A stretch of 64,000 bases of DNA from contig JAYJMM010000118.1 of the NCBI GenBank assembly GCA_037349105.1, positions 620,001 to 684,000 on the forward strand, given 5' to 3'. The notes under the pieces are model-generated. The model ran no database searches. It was not told the origin of the DNA and saw only the letters and a list, made by a program, of their open reading frames with translations. Below, one piece after another: positions 37,601 through 49,906 of the stretch; position 1 is the stretch's first letter, and each line of letters starts with the position of its first letter. The translations under genes were made by a program, and so were the position numbers. Origin of the DNA: Limnomonas spitsbergensis. Its lineage: Eukaryota > Chlorophyta > Chlorophyceae > Chlamydomonadales.

Positions 37601-38223
37601 CAGCAGGAACAAGCAAGAGTCAGTGGATGTTACCAAAGGGTACCCTGGTCACATCAAACATGCATGCATGGGGTTTTAGAGTAGCCTAGCCAAATGTGCT
37701 TGCATGGGGCACGGACCATGCAACTTCCCAAGCTTGCATGGTTTGACCGGCGCACCTTGTCCCAGCCAAACGATTCGGCCATAGGCAGGATCGCTGTTGA
37801 GATATTGCTCCTGTCCGCATAACAGATGACCACGCTCAGGGTACACAGGCTAACCATAACCTGCCATGAGGCCCAACCGGTACCGTTCCCGGGGGGAGGG
37901 TCAGAGGGGTCCTCCAGCTCAGACTTCTGCCCTGGTGGCAGTAGGGTCTCAGTGGCTTCTCGTCGGCTGGTTTGGAAGAATTTGCTGGGGGACATGGTGT
38001 CCGTGGAGGCAGCAGAGGTGCACAAACTGAGCCTGGGCCTAGGCCTGCTCGGAATGTCTTGGACCGGCGCCAGTCCTCTGAGGTGGGACCCAGATGTTTC
38101 TGCACAGGGTAAAAGGCTGTACTGATGGGGGGCTGGGTGGAAGGGGGCCGAATCATAGGGTTCACAGATGTTGCAAATCCCAACTACATCATCACAATCA
38201 GAGGGCCTCTGTCCAAATGCCAT
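34691..38223 (-). CDS. PHT4/SLC17-type anion transporter (major facilitator)
   Basis: Twelve-helix major-facilitator transporter of the plant PHT4/anion transporter group, whose members move phosphate or ascorbate, often across plastid membranes. Exons in order: 38223-37756, 37594-37541, 37401-37208, 36830-36713, 36432-36172, 35922-35745, 35314-35093, 34923-34691; phases close, 575 aa. Family wording: CYADRSNISTAILPMAESFGW, FLGYATTQVVGGQLADRLGG, RVLLGVGEGVAFPAIHSLI, NVPYANQSSAVG, IAQYTGSWGMYGLLNWLPTFF, STNHLDIAPKHAG and FGAGNTAGTLAGF. The first ~105 residues before the first helix could include a plastid presequence, though it is not a textbook one; MSPSKFF, 75 residues in, is an alternative start. 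A large cytosolic loop lies between helices 6 and 7. An extra exon-like segment sits in intron 6 (see separate entry). Confidence 0.9.
35472..35661 (-). other. Exon-like segment in the transporter gene, possible duplicate of exon 7
   Basis: Inside the intron between exons 6 and 7 an open segment encodes LISLGCSMRK..., then a hydrophobic stretch (SC-MVIGAILVCTLTCLVL). True exon 7 begins LISSGYSVRG..., then VVGMLGPAACLLL. The segment ends at a good donor (ACAG then GTATATG) in the same phase as exon 7. I see no acceptable 3' splice site in front of it. It may be a decayed duplicate, an alternative exon, or a chance resemblance. Confidence 0.35.
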
Positions 38224-38835
38224 GTTCCACTATTGAACCCTCGTTGTGCGGCTAGGCGTTTCATTCAAATCACACACAATGTAATCAATAATTACCTGAG
38301 CTGCTAAAGTAAGAAGAGATCCGTACGCCTCCTCTGCTAAGGATGGGCGCCTTCCCATGGCATCGAAATTTTAATCCCTTGGCGACGCTGGGGTGGAGTC
38401 CAGGGTAGAGAGCACTGAAGGGCAGCAATTTGCACACGACGAGCGTGATACTTTCGGTGCCTGAATTTGCATTTTCTACACAATCCCTCGAAATACCGTC
38501 AAAATACCTACCGATGCTTACCTGATTATTGAATGAAAGCTTCCTACTAGCCTCCTGGAATGCATAACAGGCTGAGCACTCGTAACTGCAGCTTGAGAAC
38601 GCGCTTTGCTGTGGCAGCGCATTGGCCTTGAGACAATTGATGGTGGAATTGTGACCATTTTACGATCAGTTTCAGCCAAGCATTCAGTTGGTGGCTGCTG
38701 CTGTCACTCAACCACCCAATGCGCCAGTCTCCGCCGCTACTGCTGAAGCTACTGCCAACGCTTGCTTGTTAGGTGTCACTGCGGGGTTTCCTTACAATTC
38801 TTCACAGGCGGAGCTAGAAATCAAAGGCCTTCATT
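38224..38835. promoter_or_regulatory. Divergent promoter, transporter / octanoyltransferase
   Basis: About 610 bp between two head-to-head start codons. No recognised element stands out. Confidence 0.4.
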
Positions 38836-40995
38836 ATGAAAGGATATAGAATGTTGTCAGGCTCCCATGCCTCAACATCCCTGAAAAGCTCACTGCCAAT
38901 AGGATCCTCCCGGCAGACCCTCCCAGCTGGGACGCCTAGGCTAAGGGCCCAGCCGCAGATCCATGCCAACAAGACTGAAGGCCAATTATGCAAGTTGTAT
39001 GACCTCCAAAATTGCCTGGTGCCGTATCAGCAGGTGAGCCGTTCTCTTGCCCTCAGTGCTAAGCTGGTCCAAATGAGAAGAAATCGCCTGAAATTGTGCA
39101 GCCTTATCGCTTAGTCAGTTTTTCCCATTCAAGACATGTTTGTGTGCTCCTACCTGTGCGGTGTGGAATTAGTTCCACCCCAGAGGTGTCCGCTCATTAC
39201 ACGCCTTGTAGCCCCCTTCCTCTCCCCTGGGCCTGGCGCAGGCATGGGACTGGCAGCACTTGCTTGTGGAGCGATGCATTCACGCCGCCACAGCGCAACC
39301 ACGGCAAGACGGCTGTTCAGTGCTGATCCTGCAGCATCCACCAGTGTACACGCTTGGGACAGGCAGCACTGAAGACAACCTCCTGTTTGACCCAGCAGCC
39401 AGCAGCATCCCCCTCTTCCGGACAGAGCGTGGTGGCGAGGTTACATACCATGGTCCTGGGCAGGTGCAGAATATGAACATGAACAGAGCCAAAATGAGAA
39501 ACCATATGGTGTTCCTGGTGCACAGACCTTTGATGTCTCAGCCTCAAGATGCAGATGTTGTGGTATTTATCACAAACCCTTGTCGTCAAGCCTCTTTTAA
39601 AAATGCTCCAGGCTCATGTGCATGCTCCATTCCCCTATGCTCTCCATGCAGTTGGTCCTGTATCCCATCCTGGACCTGCAGCACCTGAGACGAGCCGACC
39701 TGCATAAGTTCATGCGTGACTTGGAGCAGGTGGTCATTCAGGTGATAACTGCTGGGCGTTTTCGGGGAGGCTTGTGGGTCAAGGACACCTGCTGAAAGAT
39801 TGGCAGCATGAGAACCTCTAGCACCTGACATGATGCCAACATGCCAGTTCTTGTCCACAGACTGCCCTAGCTGCTGCCCGAGCACTCCCTGCATTGGCCC
39901 CCTCCAGCTATCCAGTGCTGGGCAGCAGATGTACTGACAAGGCCATAGTGCGGAAGTGGCCGTGCCGTTCTGCAATGCACAGCGCATAGTGGACAGCCAC
40001 CCCGCTGACCTGATGAAGACTTTGTGTTGCACTGCAGGCATTAGATGAGGTTTCAGGCCTGCGAGGTGAGCGGGTGGACGGCTTGACGGGCGTCTGGGTG
40101 CAAGGGCACAAGCTTGCCGCCATCGGGATCAGGGCGAAGAGGTGAGGGGTTAAGGTTGAGCTGATTCCAGATGGCCCGCCCCCGCTTGTAGCCCATTTTA
40201 TGGTACCCTTCATGGAGATTCTTGTCTCCGCGCCTCGAGGCAAGTACTGTTTGCGGACACAGGTCCAAAAATCTCAGGCGCCCTCTGGCTCCCCACGGTC
40301 TGTACAAATCTGTGTGGGGTATGAAGCACTCCCTCCTCAGGCGCGTGTGTTAATGGGACCTCCCCCCAATCAGGTCGCACAAAATACTTGTGACTTGAGC
40401 TTTGGCAGCCATGTTGCTCTGCTAATGCAGGTGGGTCACCTACCACGGCCTCGCACTGAACGTGGTGACCGATTTGAAGCCTTTCAGATCCATTGTCCCG
40501 TGTGGCATCGCAGACCGGCCGGTGGGCAGCGTCCAAAGTATCAGCTTTGATGAGTGGTAAGAAGCAAAAACTATCACTAGACTAGACAGATTTGAAGATC
40601 CAACCTGGTTGAGCTTTACTTTGGCTTAGGCTCCGCATATTCCCATATTTCTGTGCCTTGATTTCCTCCGAGGAGTCATCTGGGGCACTGAATTAATTTT
40701 TACAACAGTGTCCCCACAGCTGAAGATCAGTTGTTACGCGAGTACCGATATGCTCTGTTGGCCGCTTTCCAAGACGTCTTTGGGGTGGAGCTACAAGTGA
40801 GGCTGGCTCAGATGCTGTCACCATGATGGTACACTTTTCCTGTTGCTTGTTTCACCCATTGATTGTGTATGGACGCTTCTTTCGTATCAATCCTTTTTGT
40901 TATAATTTGCTTTGCAGGTTGCAGATGCATCCCTTGACCTACCAGGAGCCGCAGGTTTGGTAAAAAGTCAAATCAGTGATCCACTATTCATTTGA
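38836..40995 (+). CDS. LIP2: Lipoate biosynthesis octanoyltransferase (LipB/LIP2 type)
   Basis: Transfers octanoyl from acyl carrier protein to lipoate-dependent enzymes, the first step of lipoate synthesis in plastids or mitochondria. Exons 38836-39033, 39242-39463, 39652-39741, 40038-40141, 40431-40556, 40709-40796 and 40918-40995 close in phase, 301 aa. LipB hallmarks: [34 protein letters not shown], the catalytic lysine in [24 protein letters not shown] and the catalytic cysteine in IVPCGIAD. The first ~45 residues ([13 protein letters not shown]...) are rich in Ser, Arg and Pro with almost no acids, consistent with an organellar presequence. Skipping the last splice would give an alternative 12-residue ending. 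Plastid versus mitochondrial isoform cannot be decided here. Confidence 0.92.
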
Positions 40996-42461
40996 GGAAC
41001 CTGCTTCCAGTGCATTGATTTGGCCCAGCATGCTGTCAGATTTATTACACCAGAGAATTGAACCTGTCAAATAACAGACATAGACTACCGGGAACCCATT
41101 GTAACATTATCATGGATGCATGGCAGTTGGCTTGACAAGAACTTTTGAGGCATATTTATGAGGTTCAATTATGCCAAAATCTGTCTGCGGATACATTCGA
41201 TTTGCTGCTGAACCATGGTATTATTGGCATTATCAGGTAGCATTAGGGGTCCCACAATGTCAGTATCCTGTCAAGCCTCGATGCTCAACATTAGTAGTCC
41301 TGACCAGGAGGACCCTGGTGCTGACTGCCAGTGTCCCCATCGCCCACGTGACACAATAGTAATCCAAACACGGCTGCCAATGCATGGCATGCTATCCTCC
41401 CAAATGTTCTTGCTTAGCCTCAGCAAGGATGTGTAGCCACCCCAAGCTGACAGACACATTTGAGTTGGAGAATATCCTCATGCTTATGGCAATGTTGTAC
41501 GGTATGCAGCTGAATTGGCTGAGGATAGAAGGCCCTGGTAGTCTGTACCCGTTCAAATATTCTGACTTACCAGGAGAGTCGCAGCATGACTAGGGGCGTA
41601 ACATCAGCTTATTTATGGCATTCAAAACATTCCCTCTAAGTAGGTCTCAAGGACTTGTACTCTCCACATAAAAAGTTGTCAGCTTTAAACCTGCAATTAG
41701 CATTTTGGTTTAGGGCTTCATCCATTGAGATAGCTTCACCATTGGGCAGCAACTCCCCCCACAGCATGCCACGTTTTGAGGCTCTGCACCTGTGTTCTAC
41801 AAGCCCATGCTCCTCGAACCCATACTTCTACTTCATGTCATTTGTCCATGGCTTGTTCTCTTCCATACTCAAGCTCTTTGTCGGGTATGCCATCTCTCCC
41901 TGTGGCAGCCGATGCTTGCATGGGCGTTTTGCGAGCCTTTGCCACCTTTCCCTCATAGACTGGTGCCAGCCTTGAAGTCTTTGAAACTACAGTTATCCCC
42001 CCTGGATTTACCCGTCTATGCATCTTTCGGCATCATCCTAATTGACGGATCCGCCCGAGCTTCCTTGCTAGTGGACAATGACCAGTCAATCCTCCGAGTC
42101 AATCTGCCGTCGTTAGCAAGGGCTGCTTCACTTGAAGCGTGATTATATGCTAAAAATAATACAGTGACCAAGATAGTCAAGGGTGGAATAGAGACAGTAC
42201 ATTGAGGAATGTTCCCTTGCTGCTTCGTCCCCAGGGACGCTGACCAGGCAAAGTTGTCAACACTCTTTCACGGATTCGGGGCTGCAACGATGTCCACATG
42301 CCGCAACGTAATAGGCTTGTAATTTTCCAGGATAAGATACGTGCATTCCATTGTAAACTTACGTAGTTGCTGTGCAAAGTTACGATATTACCTTCAATAG
42401 GCTGGTTCGGTAGCTCTTTATATCTGCAGAGCCCTTGCAGTGGTTTTAAACATCAACTACG
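40996..42461. other. Intergenic region, no gene recognised
   Basis: About 1.5 kb between two genes on the same strand. Open frames between 41655 and 42142 exist on both strands but show no family motif and no consistent splice pattern. The promoter of the OvoA gene must lie in the right part. Old transposon sequence is possible but unproven. Confidence 0.45.
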
Positions 42462-45400
42462 ATGGCGACGAGGAATCCTAGCCTTAACAATTTACGGGCT
42501 AATTCAGCCAATGCGGCGTCTACATCCGACCTTTTAGCGTGTGGCGAAGCTGAAGCCGAGCTTTTTGGACCACGTGGGAGCTGGTGGTGGACGGGCACAG
42601 CACCATGCGACACTCCAGGTGTGCATGACGTTTTGGCTCTTGACTAACTAAGGGTAAACTCTGTAATTACTGGTGATGTGAAAGGACAACTGGGACAGCT
42701 TGTTACCCTGCTATGCGGCTGTATGGTGCCTCCGGTGTTGAGGATGTGTGAAACCTTGGGCCAAAAATGTAATGCCTCGTTGATACTCCTTATTTTAGCT
42801 TATCACTGCCTCACACTTGGCAAGAGTCTTAAGGCGACTGGATGTTGCATCCCACCCCATTCAGGCTTCGACAAGGAAGCTGGAGTGTTGCGGTCTCTGC
42901 CCCTTCCGTCACTGCGCTGCCCAACCCGTCAGGATGCCCTGGACTATTTTGACAACTCATGGACGCTGACAGAGCTCTTGTTCGCTTCCCTTCAGGTGTG
43001 CATTCAAATTGCACGTTGTTGACCCGTGCAGTACACTGCAGCCCCAGTATTTGCCACAGAATGGTAGTCCCTGATGGCCTGATGCAGTAGTCTCAGATGA
43101 GCTTCTGTGAATGATCAAGTACCTTCTGTTTTTTGCTGTTGAACATTTAATCTCTGCCCCATGCATGTATTTAGGCGGCATGCCTTCCCACCCAAATGAC
43201 CATCTTCTGTGTGTTGTTACCCTGCAACAGGGCACCGATGCTTTCATCAGGCAACCTTACCACCAGGTTGGTTGATGGAGCTGCAATGAATCCTAATCTC
43301 TGAAGGATGGGGATCATAATCAATTTTTTTGAACTGAGTGCTGAAGGTATTGCTGACCTGCCACTCTTTCTTGTGTACCTAATATTTCCGGGGGGACGCT
43401 AGGCTGACGACCGCCGTCGCCCTCTTCCTCCCCTGCCCCATCCACTTAGCTACGTCACCCCAAGATGTTCTATTACGGACATCCAGCTGTGGTGTACGTG
43501 AATAAGTTCCGTGTGGCTGGCCTGCTTGAGGAGGGCATCGACGCTTTTATGGAGCAGGTAGGGGGACAGCTGGCTGGGGGCATGTGCCTTGTGACCGCAG
43601 TTTATAGACCTGGCTCTGGAACAGTTTGGAGGGATGTACCAGGAGAGCATGTGCCACAGGACATGGAGTGTCTACTCTACTTAATGCTCTACTTATGCTC
43701 TACGATCACAAGGTGCCATCTTCTGGAGCCTCTCTCCATATCATTCTGCTTCCATGTTCAGGGTCTCCCCCTGTCCTCCCCATATTGCCATATGACTAAT
43801 TCTGTCGGCCCATCGGCCCTGTCTTCCCTGCAGATGTTTGAGACAGGCGTGGACGAGATGTCGTGGGACGATCTTTCCGCAGGTCGTGATGACTGGCCTG
43901 CAGTCCGAGTCGTTCACGCATACCGGCAGAAGGCCTACCGAGTGCTCCGCTCCTTGATTGAAACACATGCCAGCCTTGAGCCCGGCAGCCCAGATGTCTC
44001 CTGGGAGGATGCAGGCTGGGCCATATACATGGGCTTTGAACATGAGAGAATTCATTTGGAGACAAGCTCTGTGCTCATTCGGGAGGTGAGTGCACGCTGA
44101 TACACACGCTCAATCGAAATGATGAAAGCTTCCCGACAGGCATGGTTGTGATGATATTCCAGGGTACTCCGACAGTCCAATATTTCGTGCGCATTGTCCC
44201 GCTTGCACTCTGCCTTCAGCCGGATCCCTTGCATATGTGCAGCTCCCTCTGACAAGCGTCCGCAAGCCCGAGTGCTGGCCTGAGTACCATCATTCCACTT
44301 CGGATCCCTCGCCCGCACTGCCAACAGAGGGTGTGGACTACCCAGCCAACGACCTCCTGGTTCCAGTTCCAGCGGAAAAAGTGGTCCTGGGCAAGCCCTT
44401 GGATTACCCCTCCTTTGGTTGGGACAACGAGTATGGCCAGAAGGATGTAGACGTGCAAGCGTTCAGGTAGGGAGTGCAGCCAGGGGGCCATCGAGTAGCT
44501 AATGCAAGTGCTCGAACATTGGATGCACTGTCAAATTGTTTTCCTTGTCCTTTGGGACGTGGCACCTAGCTCGATCTCATGTCAAGCCTCCCCATGTGGC
44601 TATCAGTGTATGGCTAGGCCTGCAATGCCTACTCGTATTCATCCTATGTGCCTGTGCAGCGCGTCTCGTTTCAAGATCACTAATGGCGAGTTCTTGCGCT
44701 TTGTGTGCGAACGCGGGTACACCACACCCAAGTATTGGTCCACGGAAGGTTGGGGCTGGAAGACCTTCCGCAACGTCAAGTGGCCCACCTTCTGGATACC
44801 GGATGGGCCTCAAGGCCTGCACAGGTAGGGAATGTAGGACAGGGGGTCAGAGCAGCTGCAGGGTGGAAATATGCACTTGGGGCCCTGTGTGCGAGGGTTA
44901 GCCGTGGGATCAGGCATGGGTATTAAGTTGTTCGGATGATGAACACACACCGGTGACAGGCAGGCATCTCTTTCCACTCCTTTTGACCGGACCCTTGCCT
45001 GTTTTGCCTACCCTTCTTCCGACATCTTTTTGTATGGTCCGTGGTCAATCCTCTTGACTTGGGTCTCCTGCAGGTATAAGCTGCGCGCCATGTTTGATGC
45101 TGTGGACATGCGCTGGGACTGGCCCGTGGATGTCAACTACCACGAAGCCAGGGCATACTGCTCATGGAGGGCTGAGAAGGACGGGAGCCAAGTGAGTGGG
45201 GGGGGAAGGGGTGGGAGGGCAAAGGAATGATGAGAAGGAACGGAGAGCAAGGAAGTGGTTTAATTGAAGGGGCTGTAAGGAAGCAGGACAGCTGATGAGC
45301 TGCGCTGGTGATATCTCTGTCAATCTCCGTAGCTCGCATGTCTGAAGCCAATTTTGAAGCCACATTTCTTCATGTCTGCTCTGTTTGGGAGCATGCATCC

Positions 45401-48277
45401 CTTAATGTGCAGCTGCCTTACCGAGTCCCCTTATGGTTATAGGTCATGTACCGCATTATCACCGAGGCAGAGCACATGCTGCTCCGGAGTCCCCGGGACA
45501 GGGTGGATGGTATGTTAGCCGCCGCTGCTGCAGGAGGCAAGGCCGCGGGCATCCTGGCGCTGACTGACGAGCACACCAATGTGGATGCATGCATGCAGGC
45601 TTCGGGGACAGACATGGTGGGTGGGGGATACATGGAGACCTTGTTTGTCTAGGGAAGGCCGGGTCAGGTTGTGCCTATCTGCACTTTCTCCTGAGGGCTA
45701 CTGATTGCATGGTGTGCATTTTAGAGGCCTGGATTATAACGCTCACAGCGCTGTCTGGGCTGAAGATTTAATTGTTGCCAACTCTATATTTCATTGTATA
45801 CGACTCAATATCTGGCGCCCGCCCTGATGCTTTGTCCCGCCATGCTGTGCCTTATTACCGCTCCCGGTACCCCCCCCTGTTCTGTGGCAGGCTTCCCGCT
45901 TTGGATTCAACCTGCAGCTGGCATACGGCAGCCAGAGCCCCGTTACTGAGATGCCACCATCAGACATGGGCTTCTATGACACCCTCGGCAACGCTTGCGA
46001 GTGGGCTGAGGATCACTTTTCTGCATTTCCGGGGTTCAAGGTGGGGGTACAGAAGTGTTACATGTCGCTGCCTACTGTTCAGCAACATTCTGGCCTGTGT
46101 GAGCAGGAAGCAGACTGTGCTGCTTGGGCCGATGGTAGACAGTTAGTCAGTGTTGGCTCCCCATTGGCTGACAAGTAGATGCACAGCAACCGCACAAAGT
46201 TGTTTTGGTGGCTGTTAGGACACCGCTGGTGCCCATGAGGCCCTGAATCTTTTAAACAAGCTCACAACTCTCCATTTTCTGAAGCTGAACATGTATCTCC
46301 TGTGATGTTGGTATTATGGTCATTTAGCTGGGCTGAGCTGGCCTTTTCTTCTGAACTAGGCATATATTATGTCTGACCTTGGCAGTTGTTGCTCACATAT
46401 GCAGCTTCACCCCTACTACGAGGACTTCAGCTCACCCTGTTTCGGGGGCAAACACCAGCTGGTGAGGGGGAGGGGGGGAATATGGCTGCACGCAAATATT
46501 AAACATGCTGGATGGTGCTTTGTTAAATGCATGTTGTCGACATGGCCTTGTTATCCTTTGCCTGTGCAGATTCTAGGAGGTTCCTTCATGTCAACCGGGC
46601 AGCTAGGCTCCAAGTTTGCGCGCTATCAGTTCCGACCACACTTCTTCGCGCACGCCTCGTTCAGAGTTGTGCGACAGGTGGGCACAACACACAATTTTAG
46701 TTCATGCTTCCTCGGACCCTCCTCTGTCCTCTCCTGATCTCACACTTCCGATCCTTCGTCCAATGACCCCGCTGACTGTCTTTCCTGATTCTCACTGTGC
46801 TGGCCTTCCAATGTCTGGACATGCTGTCTGGTCATCCTCCTGACTGAACCCTCCTCCACACTCTGTGGGCTGTAGGAGGTGGATCTGTCGGTGTACGACA
46901 TGAAGCGGTACAACTGCAGCAACCCAGTGGTGCCGTTCTTCCCGACTAGCTGCATGGACTGTGCGGAGCCGCATGTGGGTGACGGGCCCTGCTGCAGCAC
47001 AAAATGCCGTTTGGCCTTCACACCCACAATGGCAGAGGGCATGCAGCAGTCTCAGGCCATGCGGGATGCAACGCAGGTGAGAGTGCAAGCAGGAGCCAGG
47101 GTCAGGGGCGTGTTAATAGCTAGACATGGATTAGGAACTGGATTCGCTCCATGTGTGGTCTGTGGAGATCTCATAACGATGCGATGTTCTTAATGTAACG
47201 CTTTCCATTTCCTCACAACTTCCTCGGTTTGGAAACAGGTCTTATTTCTTATTCACTCACCTATGCATTGCCCTCCGTGCCCCTCCAGATCCTGTACGAG
47301 AGTGACACTTTGGTGTCTCAGTACTTGTCCATGCACTACGGCCCCATGGACAAGGTGTACCCTCCGGCACTGCTGTCTGAGGCAGGTGTGCTGCAAAGGG
47401 CCCTTGACGCGCCTCGACGAGCAGCAGAAGAACTAGCCACATGGGCCCGGCGCTCTGGCCTGCCTTTGTCCCGAGCCCTGGACCTAGGCTGTGCCGTAGG
47501 CCGCTCCACATTTGAGCTCGCAGCACCCTCCTGTGGGGGCTTTGCCGAGGCTGTCGGACTGGACATCAGCGTGCGCTTCATCGAGGTGGCGAATAAGATG
47601 CGCGAGGCAGGGCGCATGGACTATGACCTGCGCGTGGAGGGCGAGGTGACAGAACGCGTGACGGCCGCGCTGGAGGAAGGCATTGACGGCTCCCGCGTCC
47701 GTTTTGTCCAAGGCGATGCCTGCTGCTTGCCTGCAAGCCTTGGGCTGGGGAGCTTTGACGCAGTGCTGGCCACCAACCTGCTGGACCGTGTGCCAGACCC
47801 AGCTCAGCTGCTCACTCAGGTCGCCGCGGCGCTACGAAGCGGAGGCGTCGCCTTGATCTCGTCACCGTACAGCTGGAGTTACAAGTACACAGGCCGCTCC
47901 AACTGGGTTGGAGGCACGCACAAGTGAGACATTGGGGTGCTTAAAGCCTGGGTTGCCCCCTGATTGACTGGGTCAGGCATCTATGAACCTCGCTTGAGCA
48001 GAAGATCAGAGACTAGTACCTCGTTGTTTGTTTTGCCCCACATTAAAAGCTGGGGCCAACAGAAAAATACCTGCAACTGTGTTCCTTTCTGACCCACTTA
48101 TTCCCTCTGCTTTGATATAGGGATGGCAAGGCGCAACGCTCTTCTGACGTCATGCAGAAGCTTCTAGCAGACAAATTTGAGATTCTACATGAGGATAGCA
48201 TGCCACTGTTGCTGGCTGAACATTCCCGCAAGTTTGAGCTGCTGTTGGCACACAAGCTCATCATCCAGAAGAAGTGA
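42462..48277 (+). CDS. ovoA: Ovothiol synthase OvoA (sulfoxide synthase plus methyltransferase)
   Basis: Bifunctional enzyme of ovothiol synthesis: a non-heme iron domain couples cysteine and histidine with O2 to 5-histidylcysteine sulfoxide, and the C-terminal domain N-methylates the thiohistidine. Exons 42462-42618, 42865-42995, 43231-43266, 43450-43557, 43834-44085, 44243-44466, 44660-44824, 45074-45191, 45443-45616, 45891-46040, 46405-46461, 46570-46677, 46876-47076, 47289-47923, 48121-48277; all phases close, 890 aa. DinB-like domain (about 80-225): LRHPKMFYYGHPAV and the iron-binding HX3HXE in EHERIHLE. FGE-sulfatase-like domain (about 285-560): FKITNGEFLRF, WPVDVNYHEARAYCSWRA, YDTLGNACEWAEDHF, ILGGSFMSTG, FRPHFFAHASFRVVR. 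SAM methyltransferase (about 660-850): ALDLGCAVGRST, LATNLLDRVPDPAQLL. The first ~50 residues are low in acids and could be a presequence. The three-domain order separates it from ergothioneine enzymes of EgtB type. Confidence 0.95.
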
Positions 48278-49302
48278 GGCGCTCACCACCATGCCACACC
48301 AGAAATCAGACACTCTTCGCTTCCAAAATTGATATACAGCATGGGGTGTAAGGTGCCACCCTGGGAGTCAGGAACAGATTGTGATTACAGCAGTCATAAG
48401 GAAGAAATGGAACCCAGCTCTTTCCTGATACTTGATAAAATTAGCACCTGGGCACCTTGGCAACCGATGTTGTGCCGCCTAGGAAGGCAGTATCTGCACA
48501 TTGTATGTTAAGTTTTAGGTCAGGACCGAGTGGCTCTCATTTGGGGGTGGGGGGTATTTGATTTATCTAGTTTGCCCCTGTCCAGCAATATACCAGCCAG
48601 GGTCGATGGCGGTGCAGCTATGCTGGTAGATAAGAAGATTTCCAGAAGCTGCATGCTGTTTTACAAGTGGTGTACAGTTTCCTTTGAGTTGCTTACATAG
48701 ATCGCCACTGTGATTAACTGTGACGAAATATTTATCCTGGAATTCCCTTTAATTTTCTGTTAGACGGCCCCTGACCCAGGGTAAGCTGAAACAGGGCACA
48801 TGGTCTGATTAACTATGAAGGGACCCTGAATCGAGCCCTGAATTCCCCTTCAAGCTCTGAAGCTATTTTGTCTGACATCGACAACAGTGTACTGTGTTCT
48901 GGTGGTGAGAGGTCATAAAATTCCTGTTGGGTCATTGATGTGGTTGACTCGAAAAACTTAAGTGTACAAGCTTAAACATACTCTCCATCCCCCTTGCTCC
49001 TCTTTTGCAATATGACGGTGAATGTTGTAAAGGACGTCACCCAGATGCAATGATGCCTGCCCATATGCCTGCCCAGCCTTACATCATTGCATATCCCAAG
49101 GTTGGATGTTGAGGTGACTGATGCCTGTCACGGGCTGTGCTGCCTGCTAGGCCCAGCAAATCAGCAGCAATACTCTAGAGGACTGGACAGATACACAGGG
49201 GCGACTGCAAAAACACGCCCAGCTTGTGTTCCACACTTCCCTTAATCAGACATCGGTAACCTTTGACACGACCTCCGGGAATTGCATGCCAGACACCAAC
49301 TC
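48278..49302. other. Intergenic region, no gene recognised
   Basis: About 1 kb after the OvoA stop. It has a G-rich run (GGGGGTGGGGGG near 48541) and otherwise nothing I can assign. Confidence 0.5.
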
Positions 49303-49340
49303 GGTAAACGACGTTACACCTCAGGGCCCAACTTTGTACA
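49303..49340 (+). repeat. Dispersed AT-hook repeat, copy 7 (truncated)
   Basis: GTAAACGACGTTACACCTCA encodes V-N-D-V-T-P, then Q-G-P. The hook half is missing; about 40 bp later a broken histone gene begins. Confidence 0.65.
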
Positions 49341-49381
49341 ATCGCGCTCTTTTCATTTTCTGCATCCCAAAGATGATAAGT

Positions 49382-49604
49382 ATGGCACCTTCAGCAGCCT
49401 CTGAGAAGGCGGTTGCTATCAAGAGCGCCGGGGGCAAGAAGAAGATAGTAAGTATGGCCGCCCCTTAAGATCTACCAGAACAAGGTGCTCACACAAGACC
49501 GCCCTGAAACTGGCTTCCCCTCCAAGGCTATGGGCATCCTCAACTCTCTCATGAACAGCATCTTTGACAAGATCACCACCGGGATTGCTCAACTGTCCCG
49601 CTAA
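49382..49604 (+). pseudogene. Histone H2B fragment, frameshifted and truncated
   Basis: The 5' frame (MAPSAASEKAVAIKSAGGKKK) resembles an H2B tail but stops at TAA at 49466. From about 49464, shifted one frame, comes LKIYQNKVLTQDRPETG then FPSKAMGILNSLMNSIFDKI, the alpha-1/loop-1/alpha-2 part of H2B, ending ITTGIAQLSR*. The remaining alpha-3 and C-terminal helices are absent. It has no intron in the conserved part and sits directly behind a dispersed repeat copy, so a retrocopy or a copy carried by a mobile element is plausible. Confidence 0.8.
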
Positions 49605-49906
49605 AGCAGGAAGCCTATGATTACCTCAGCAAATGAACCTAAGCAATTCACCTGCCATCTGGCTCTATTTCACCTGAAAACAGATTCTGTGTCTTAAACG
49701 CCAACATAACTTGTCAACACAATTGCAGTATATACGGCACTTGCACATCAGTACACGGTATGCAATTAGATATTTACAATCCGAGATTCACAGCACCTGA
49801 TTCAAAATATTCATTGTAGAAACAAGTACCTTCTGTCAGTTCTTGTACGCCACCTGATAAGATACACCCAAGTTTATGTTTATATACAAAAACTTACTGT
49901 ACCCGA

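Noticed and set aside
41655..42142. Overlapping open frames on both strands between octanoyltransferase and OvoA
   Set aside because: No recognisable motif and no splice pattern tying them to either gene.
47289..48277. Methyltransferase as a separate gene
   Set aside because: It is joined in phase to the sulfoxide synthase exons and the three-domain order is normal for OvoA.
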